This document shows, in pieces, positions 56,077-64,000 of a stretch of 64,000 nucleotides of DNA. This stretch comes from Pachyseris speciosa (Eukaryota > Cnidaria > Anthozoa > Scleractinia > Pachyseridae). Within the stretch, counting starts at the first letter, position 1; every line of letters starts with the position of its first letter. A program made the position numbers and the translations under genes. The stretch lies in assembly GCA_016490735.1 (NCBI GenBank), contig JAEMWC010000364.1, positions 444,501-508,500 of the forward strand, in the 5' to 3' direction. The notes under the pieces were generated by a model. The model saw nothing but the letters and a program-made list of their open reading frames with translations, made no database searches and was not told the DNA's origin.

Positions 56077-57289
56077 GTAGTCAATCGAACGTTCGGTAAT
56101 CGATCTCAATCGAACTCAATCGCTCGATTGAGGTCGATTTGGCTCGGCAATCGAACTTAATCGAACTCACCCAAAAAGTTTACCAATCGAAAGCAATCGA
56201 ACGTTCGGTAATCGAGCACTTCAACAATCAAACATAATCGAACTCAATCGAACATAATCGAACACTTCAACAATCGAACATAAAACCACAAGCAGTTTCA
56301 TCTGGTTTGAAACAAAGCATTGCGGTCAAATAAGTTATTTATTGGCTTCTATTTCAAGCACGAGTACAACAGGCGCCAAGATCCAGTTGCAGTGGTCGTT
56401 TTTTAGTTATCTAAACGAAACTTTAACGAATATCCCCGTTCGGTGTTATACCGAGCGATATAAAGACAGTTTACATAGTGTACTGAGCTGTTCATGTTAT
56501 CCAGTATTAATTGTGAATTTATCAATTTCGAATCAACTAAACAATAAAGATTTTAGTTAATTGAAATGTGTTAATAGAGAGATTAAGATTGAGGTTTTCG
56601 GCATTTCCCGCGAACCGCGAACGTCAAGAAGTCACGTGATCAGTGCCTTGCCGTCAGGTTTGCGGTTTGAGGTTCACGTTTGTACGGCTAGACCACGCTC
56701 TAGAGATAAGTGATTTACCGCAAGGATTTTTGCACCCTAAAACATCACAATCCCACGTTTGAGAGGAAATACTACTTTTTAGAACTTTTTCGCCTATTAA
56801 TTATCGAATTCTTTTTCATAGAAACGCAATTTTAAGACGATTTCTCAGCTAAAATAGAAGTGAACGAATGAATGAAAACAAACATGGCGACCGGTTATTT
56901 GTTACCCGCGAATCTTAAGTCCCGAATACGGGTAGACAGCTAACGTGAAACCGCTAACCGCAAACCCAAGTTTGCCGTTTGCGGTAAGATGGCCAAACCT
57001 TAATTAAGGTCTCTAATATCTCTCTCAATTGCTCCTCTAGTTGAAACTCGGTTGAAGAGTGAAATCCTTCCAAATCTATTGAGACTGAATGCTTATCAAT
57101 TTTTGTATGCCGTTTTATTTTTCTACAGAACAAAATCGAACCAATCGTGTCGATTGAGTTCGATTGGGCTCGGTAATCGAACTCACAGAAAAGTTCCAGT
57201 TCGATTATGTTCGATTACCGAACCAATCGAACTCCAATCGAACGATTAAGTTCGATTGATTTTTGGTTCGGTTTCGTTCGATTGACTAC
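56077..57289. mobile_element. 1.2 kb element with TCGAA-rich inverted repeats
   Basis: Ends GTAGTCAATCGAACG and CGTTCGATTGACTAC are inverted copies. The outer 200 bp on each side are dense in AATCGAAC units (56080-56285) or their complement (57140-57285). The interior has a 72-codon frame without known domain and a nested MITE (about 56575-57026). Target duplication not clear. Confidence 0.7.
56575..57026. mobile_element. Nested MITE with GAGAGATTA-type ends
   Basis: Left TAGAGAGATTAAG and right CTAATATCTCTCT pair. GCGAACCGCGAACG and CCGCTAACCGCAAACC blocks pair further in. A relative lies at about 23200-23645. Confidence 0.5.
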
Positions 57290-59920
57290 GCAGGGTAAAA
57301 TGCGGAAAAGAAATCAACCAAGTATCAGCTCAACTTCTGCTCAGCTCAAAGGAAAATGGAATTAAATATAGCCTGAAAACACTCACTGACAAGCAGCGAA
57401 GGTCAGAAAACAGAAAAGTGTACGAAACTTCAACTTCACTTTATTTTGCACTTAAATTTTGAAATTAGAATATTAGCATATAAAAAAGAAATGCATATAT
57501 AACAATTAAAAGTGACAGTGGTGTATAGTTTGTCCATGGAGGCTAATAGAACCGCTAGGTTATCGAGTTAGTCTCCATCTCCAAAACATGAGAGTAGAGA
57601 AAGGAAAGAGCTAGAAGAATTGATAGAAAGATGTTTGATTGCGAATAAAATTGGAGTATCCGAGAAGTGAACTTTGAGATTTGTGACCAGAGCATATTAA
57701 TGTCTCCAATAGCATTTTTCACTCCTTTTCTTTCCCCATAGTTCGGCGCCCGATTTTTTACCAATATCCCGCTTTCCACAGCAACTCGAACGACGAATAA
57801 AGGATGTCGTCAAAATATAGATCATTTTAATCTAGACCAGTGATTTTGAAAACTGTGTCGAGGAGAAAGTACGTGACTTTTGCTCCCCTTTTCTTCCGTC
57901 ACAATTGATTTGATTTGTTTCGGTTAAAGCGGCGCTCACAATGGGCGCTGTCAAGTTCGTATTCAAAAATAGAAGGTGCGAAAAGTTTTTATTGCGTCAA
58001 GTTCTGTGCGCTTTCCCTCTAATTGTTTTTAATTCGCCCAACAAATGTTTGTAGACAGAATATGAAGTAAGAAAAGTACAGCTGAAATAGTAAGGCATTA
58101 TTTTTTGTTTTGATCTATGCCCAAGACTTTAGCACTTTTGATTAAATAGAGTTTTTCAGTCTTCCAGGAATAAGGACTTTTCCGTTGACATGCTGTTTTA
58201 TTGGGCCAGGAGTTAATAGTTCTAATTAAATAGCACACGGGCTAGTGGGCTTGTGGAACGCTGTAAGAAGTAGAGGTGTTTTAAAAACTGTGTTTTGAAA
58301 GCGCTTAAAAGTGCTTATTACATGTACCCTATCAGTACGTGACCAACGCTGTCATATATATGTTTTCTAGTCCTCAAAAACGTGCCCCCTCTTTATTTTA
58401 TCATTGAAATAGACGATCCATTTTTGAATACTAAGCTTTAAGTTTCTTCCGTTTCGCAATTTTAAATACTCATTTTGATAATAGTCCTTGTTTTTACTCT
58501 CGGACAGAACATAAAGAAAACAAGATCGTGGGCACAAAATTGCGCTTAAAGCGAGAATAGGTTTATTGGTTTATGACGCTCCTATATTCGCACCCCAAAT
58601 ATAGCATCTACATAATGGATAGGAAGTAATGAAATTGCGTAAAAACTGGGCGGAGTAGGGAATATTTCCCAAGGGTGGAGTTCAGCGTCCTTGCGCATTC
58701 ACACAAAGGAGGTGAGAAAAACTCCTTTCCTTACTGTGCTTTGTTTACTTTCTTATTAATTTTTTTAATTCGTAAGCCATGAAAATTGTGGATCGATTAA
58801 ATTTTATACTCTTAGAATCTCTTCCACTGAAACGGCCAAGAAACTTATTAGCACTTTCCATCTACATTTTTAAAACGAGTTCAGTCTTTGCGTCTACTTC
58901 CCCCAACATGACATAATTGACATCATTTCATTCTCACGAACACGCTTCAATTGCTCTGGAACCACACGAGTGGATTTGCGCGCGAGCGTCGCCAGAGCAC
59001 TTGCAGCTAGCGTTTTGGATGAAATGTTTAATTTGTCAACATTTTAATTAAAGCGTTTAAGCAATACTTCAACTTGACAAACCGGCCGAACTTGTGAATT
59101 TTGCCCAGTCTGGAACTTTTAAGATCTTGTAAGTTGCGAAGGCGAGAGTGTTAAGAGTTTCTCTCGCGCCTTTATCGTGACACTTTAGAGTAGCTGTTTT
59201 AGGTGACGGTCTAGTTAGTATAATTGTATCAAACGAAGCAATGTTAGAATGCGAACTGAATAACAGAAATTTTAAGCCTTCATGTAGCCCTTTTCATTAT
59301 ATGATAGCCAATGAGATACACTGCACAGTTCTGTTAGCTTTGCTTGGACTTGCACTCGATGCATGTATGAAAGTGACATCATTACAACATAAGTATGATT
59401 ACAATAACTAGTTTACTCGAAAAGAACACACGATATAAAATAATGTCACATAAACAAATTAAATCGAAAGATTTTCACAAGGAAACGTGCTTCCGGTCTT
59501 TTTGACTAACAGTCTGCAAATGTAGTTCAGCTTCAACTCTAATATTTTTCGGTTTGCAACGAAACCCGACACGTGCGAAAGACGCTGAAAATCAATTCGA
59601 ACGAATTTTCAAAAGAACTCACAGACAAAAGAATTAGGTGCAAAACATTAAAGACTAAATTTGACAGATCAAGAGAGGTATACATAACAAAAAGATTGCT
59701 TAATGCTAATTAGCCCGATTTTAAGTGTGATAATATTTGTTTGAATACGGAGGCGTCGGTAATTGTTTGTTTTCCTCATAAAACGCGCTTTGGATGTCAC
59801 TTTGTGTTCACATTGATCCTTCGTCCCTGATCATCAACTGCTGAGATTATAGTCGACTCCGTGCTGAGCGTAACTAGTTTTCGACGATCTGTACTCGGTT
59901 TGCAAATTTGTTGAAAAGAA
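57290..59920. other. Gene-poor interval upstream of the T-box gene
   Basis: No gene recognised. A minus frame at 57779-57555 (starting MESGILVKNRAPNYGERKGV) and a minus-strand AATAAA (about 57438) hint at a possible minus transcript, but there is no domain. About 59199-59243 resembles 56031-56077. The last few hundred bases before 59921 should contain the T-box promoter. Confidence 0.4.
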
Positions 59921-62900
59921 ATGGAGCCAACGTCGAAGTCTTCCAAGAAGATCCCGATAGCCACGACTTCAGGAGACACGTGCTCAAAAGCTGTTTTACC
60001 CACAGCCTCACATTCTACACGGGACAGGACTACAAAGCGGGCCCCAGATGCGCAAGATCGGAATTCCAACTCCAAAAGACATTGCGAGAACAGAAAGCAG
60101 AAAGCTACGAGTGCAGGCGCGTCTGGTAAACGAACAGCGATGGACGGTGAAGCCAAGACCATTTCAGCTCGCCTCCGAAATCCCGAACTGTGGGAACTTT
60201 TCCATCGTGAAGAAACCGAGATGATCATTACTAAGGCTGGGAGGTATGTTGTTCCCTAGTTTTTATTTTCGCGAGAAAATTTAATTTGGTATAATTGATT
60301 GCCAAAACTTTCAGTCGCTTTCGTAAGAAACCTGGTCAGCTTTGACCAGTTTGTATTAGTTTCTTCGGGAAAACAACAATGCAGAAACAGCTGTGTGCGG
60401 GATTCACCCATCAGTTAGTAATATTGTCAAGTTCACTAAAGTTTATCAAGAGAGAAAGAGAGAGATGATGCTCGATTTTCACATGGTCTTGGTGTCGACA
60501 CGAGATACTCCCAGCTATCTCTGCGCGGAGGGTAAAGTACATCTCGCTTTTCGTAGGCTTTATAACTCATGCGGTTTACCACTCATGCAATGCGGAAATA
60601 GCCTTCTTGTACTTTTGGAGAGAAACGCCATAAAAGAAAGAGAAAATTTGTATTTTTTTGCACGATACACCAAGTGCGAACAGGAAAACCATCGCCTTAT
60701 TCCTTTCATAGCGCAGGTTTATGCAAAATTTCAGTATGTTTTGGTCTAGCTTTCTGTTCAATGCATATTTCCCGTGGGACTGACGCTGGCATTGCGCGGA
60801 CCACAAGAGAAAACACTTTTCAAAACGCACGCTCTGAATATGAAATGATAAAAACAAAACAGCTTTCAAAAAGGTTTTTGTGTCATGAAAGCAATTTTAG
60901 ACAAGACACACTGGCTGATTAAGCTTCACCTTGATTTAGCGTTCTTTTTTGGCCACCTTTAATGTACCTTTTGAAAAGTTGTGGACATAGTCATGAGGCC
61001 CAATTGATAAATCGCATTTCACTGTTACGCCCAAAGTTTGTATAGTTCGGTCTGATCCATATGAAAAATTGCCTCTTATCTTGAAACACAACACCGAATA
61101 AATATCTTCCGTTGATTGTTGCTGAATTTAATTTAACTGATTCAGTTAAAAGTAATCTCAGGCACATGGTCCGCGCAACTTTAGGGAGCGAGTTTAGAAT
61201 TCAACTATTCACTCAAATTTCTCTGCAAGAACTAAGAAGCTACTTTCATTCAATGTCACCGAAATAAGTGAGAGGTAATTCTACGGTTTGGCAACCTAAT
61301 TTGTTTCATATCCTTCTGCGCCTAACGAATTTTGTCGAATTTTCTAGAATTATATTGGTTCCTGATTTTCAACTTTCTCTTAAACCCTCCTACCCGGAGG
61401 TTGTTATTCCACTTTTTGAACGACTACATTTACATCCTATTATTTGATTCAACACATTGTCACAATGCCCAAATATTGTCATGGCTCTCTTAAACTGAAC
61501 AGATTGAACAGATATTCTGCGATGTACGAGTGTGTCGCGGGAAAAATGGCGGCTTTACCAGCTCTCTGGTTTTAGTCGTCGTCGGCTAAGTATCAGTTGA
61601 TATTCCGTGTAATTTTGCAGATTTTAAAACCGATATATATCCCGTGCGGTAACTGATCTGACGTTGAAGATTATCTTCGTGATAGGCGCGCGCAAAAACT
61701 TTTGTCTTTCGACGTGGAGCAAACGGCCAATCATTTGTGCCCCTGGGCCCACGTGGTCCATACTGGGTAGGGACGGTTTTCTAACCCGCGCGAAAAAGAT
61801 ATTCGCGCTTGCGACGCTCGAAATACATCTCAAGTGCGAATGCCCGAAATGCGACAGAAAACAAAACAGCAACAAAACAGAAGGCTTCTTGCTGTATTGG
61901 ACGTAATTATTCACCTCTTTTAGCTTTCTTGACATGAGCAATTGAACAGTTAGGGAATATGCTCGCGCGCTGAAATTCAAAATGTTTCGGCGAGTTAGGT
62001 AGGTTAAACACGAATTGAACGCATTTGAATGAATCATAACGTGGGAAAAGATGAGATGGGGTGATATACGATATATCTGCTGAACTATTCCGAACTTAGG
62101 ATATTCTCTTTATCCAATTTTAACATCTCGCTACAGAACCGGACTGTTACAGATGTGTTTTCAGTTGGCTAAAGGCGCATGAGAGTTTCATAGATTCGAA
62201 TATTGGACTGACATTGTGGATAAACTCAAATTATATTTCATAATAATATCGCCTTAGCGCATTCGTTTCTGTATCCTCTATCTAACCTACACTCTTTTTT
62301 ACATAAGAACCTTTTTTATAATAACGTTCAGGCTGAGATTAACCAAAATTTTAAGAACATACTAAGAACATACCCAGGCTGAGAGTCACTTAAGAACGTC
62401 TTTATGTTTCTTATTTTCTTTTACTTTTTTCTGAGTAAGGTAAAAGAAATGTAAAACTGTAGTCTAACAGGGCAATTAACTCAAATACTTAGGTTTCCTG
62501 GATCAAATGGGTAAAAAAAAAAGAAAGAACGTTTAGCCTCAGCGCCAAAAATTACAGGTTCTTATGTATATAAAAAAGAGTTTAATCCATTTGTGAACTG
62601 ATTTTTGAGTTTAACAGGTTATTTACGTTTTATGTTTGTAGGCGCATGTTCCCTGTCCCAGATTTTTGCCTCGCTGGACTCGATCCAAGCCAATACTACG
62701 GCTGCGCAATTGAGGTTATTGCTGTTGATTCCCACCGCTATCGCCACAAGTCCTCCCAAGGATGGGTCTGCGCGGGGAAAGGAATACCGCTGAACCAGTC
62801 TCACAGCAAGTACCTTCACTCCAACTCGGCCAGCCTTGGTCAGTACTGGATGCGCGAAGGAGCCATCTTTGACAAGCTCAAATTATCCAATCACATCCTT

Positions 62901-63775
62901 CCAAGCGGCGGAAACGTAAGTGACTAGGGATAATCCATCCATGATGAAAACCTTTCTTAAATTTAAATAAAATTGAAGCAATAAATAAATTGAAGCATCT
63001 GAATAAACAACAATAACAGCGATCATATATAGCAGTAAAATGGTTCAATAATCACACAAACCGCATCACTGATTTTCTCTCCGAAGCCGCGGCGGATGGA
63101 GGAGTACCGGTAACCTAATTTGTGTTGGAGAGGCTACTTCAATTCGACCTAACTCGCATCCGTATCTCCCACTATTAGTTACATAAAAGCGAGTTCTGGG
63201 AATAAGATTAAGATGGGACTTTAAGTAGCAAGAAGACCTTGTGACTTCTGTGAATTGATATTTTATGGGTGTAGCCGAAGCCGAGGCCAACTCCCCGGCT
63301 TAAGATAATACTGTGAAAGATCATAAAAAACAAAGCGATGTTTACGGTGAAGTTTAGTCGTGTGTTATTAGCTTTATTAAATGGCACATCTAAATTACCA
63401 ATCAATATAAGAGCTGGGATGGGAGTTAAAGTATTTATACGATAAAAACTCCGCCTTCCTGGTCACATCTCAATAAAGCGGGTCATAATAAAGAAATTTA
63501 GTGCTGCAAATAGGCAGTCATGAAATTGGCCTTTTACATTCTTAACTGGCTTACGCTAATCTCATTTGTTCTCTTTTGTAGATCGTCTTGAATTCCATGC
63601 AGAAATACAGACTGCGTCTGATTGTTACCAAACTGGGCATGCGCCATTGCGATCGCTGGGTGTTCGACTTCCCTGAAACCCAGTTTATCACGGTCACGAG
63701 TTACCAGAATCCGCGTATGACACAGCTCAAGATTGACAACAACCCATTCGCCAAGGCGTTTAGAGAAGGAAAGAG
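59921..63775 (+). CDS. T-box transcription factor, first three exons (partial)
   Basis: DNA-binding developmental regulator. Exons 59921-60243, 62642-62915, 63582-63775; GT/AG, phases fit; the gene continues past 64000. About 80 basic, Ser/Thr/Lys-rich residues (nuclear-signal-like) precede the T-box, which starts near RNPELWELFHREETEMIITK. The order then follows the family: AGRRMFPVPDFCLAGLDPSQYY, WVCAGKG, HSNSASLGQYWMREGAIFDKL, KLSNHI, NSMQKYRLRL, FPETQFITVTSYQN, and MTQLKIDNNPFAKAFREGKR. It departs from canonical sequence at several places (GWVCAGKGIPLNQ, KLGMRHCDRWVFDF), so the subfamily is not assigned. Start chosen as the ATG opening the only frame that reaches the T-box. Adjacent domains downstream are not visible. 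Confidence 0.93.
60244..62641. other. First T-box intron
   Basis: 2.4 kb without recognised genes. Frames of 118 codons (60393-60749 +) and 137 codons (62037-61624 -) have no known domain. A GC-richer patch at 61540-61800 (with CCTGGGCCCACGTGG) may be repeat-derived or regulatory. Confidence 0.4.
62916..63581. other. Second T-box intron
   Basis: No gene, RNA or clear repeat seen. Confidence 0.4.
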
Positions 63776-63836
63776 GTAGGCTCTAAAAACATTCCTTGAT
63801 GTTTGCTGCATATACTACCCATAAACTATAAGGGAT

Positions 63837-63855
63837 TGGGGGGGGGGGGGGGGGG
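63837..63855 (+). repeat. Poly-G run in third T-box intron
   Basis: About 19 G in a row; similar G or C runs occur at 1629-1646, 10292-10304, 18839-18855, 20065-20077, 25364-25379 and 43501-43516. Confidence 0.85.
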
Positions 63856-64000
63856 AGTCTCCAATTTCAGCAAATTGAATTATAGTAATCGCACCCACCT
63901 AAGAGGATGTTGAATTTGCGCGGTATAAATAGATACATAATTAATACGGTGGGGTAGGGGCTGACAGTTACGCCGTCTTGACATTTGATTCTCGTGCTAA

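Noticed and set aside
59797..60228. 143-codon minus-strand frame
   Set aside because: It is antisense to T-box exon 1, which has clear homology on the plus strand.

Overview
This is a piece of an animal nuclear genome, most likely an anthozoan cnidarian and probably a stony coral. Five conserved metazoan genes are split into many short exons with GT/AG introns. The spaces between them and the introns are AT-rich and full of small inverted-repeat transposons, tRNA-derived SINEs, LINE 3' ends, a Penelope-like element and a Polinton/Maverick. The organism call is inference from this style of repeats and genes; no marker here fixes the species.

Layout. 1-10492: right part of a decayed Polinton/Maverick (integrase on +, protein-primed type B DNA polymerase on -). 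The polymerase is interrupted by a 4.7 kb element with about 1 kb terminal inverted repeats and a TTAA target duplication, and the Polinton seems to end in a fold-back palindrome. 10860-12011: 5'-truncated Penelope-like retroelement (GIY-YIG nuclease) between 18 bp target duplications. 13243-26711 (-): makorin E3 ligase gene in at least 17 exons, with introns loaded with MITEs, one 85 bp exon present twice in tandem, and the short exon for the last RING cysteines not found. 26953-30669 (+): SLC39A7/ZIP7 zinc transporter, head to head with makorin, with a one-base frame break in exon 1. 32937-43900: five tandem copies of a 2.2 kb unit. 44646-50734 (-): SURF1 (cytochrome c oxidase assembly), seven exons. 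51919-54549 (+): prefoldin subunit 6, four exons. 55317-57289: inverted-repeat elements, one with an 88 bp perfect palindrome. 59921-63775 (+): first three exons of a T-box transcription factor gene that runs off the window.

The host genes are unrelated housekeeping or developmental genes: ubiquitin ligase, ER/Golgi zinc export, mitochondrial complex IV assembly, tubulin/actin chaperone and transcription factor. Two pairs (makorin/ZIP7 and SURF1/PFDN6) are divergent and may share promoters. The strongest leads are the duplicated but frame-incompatible makorin exon, the missing RING exon, the ZIP7 frame break, the 2.2 kb array whose basic ORF differs only by synonymous changes, the nest of TTAA-target elements, and hammerhead-ribozyme-like motifs.
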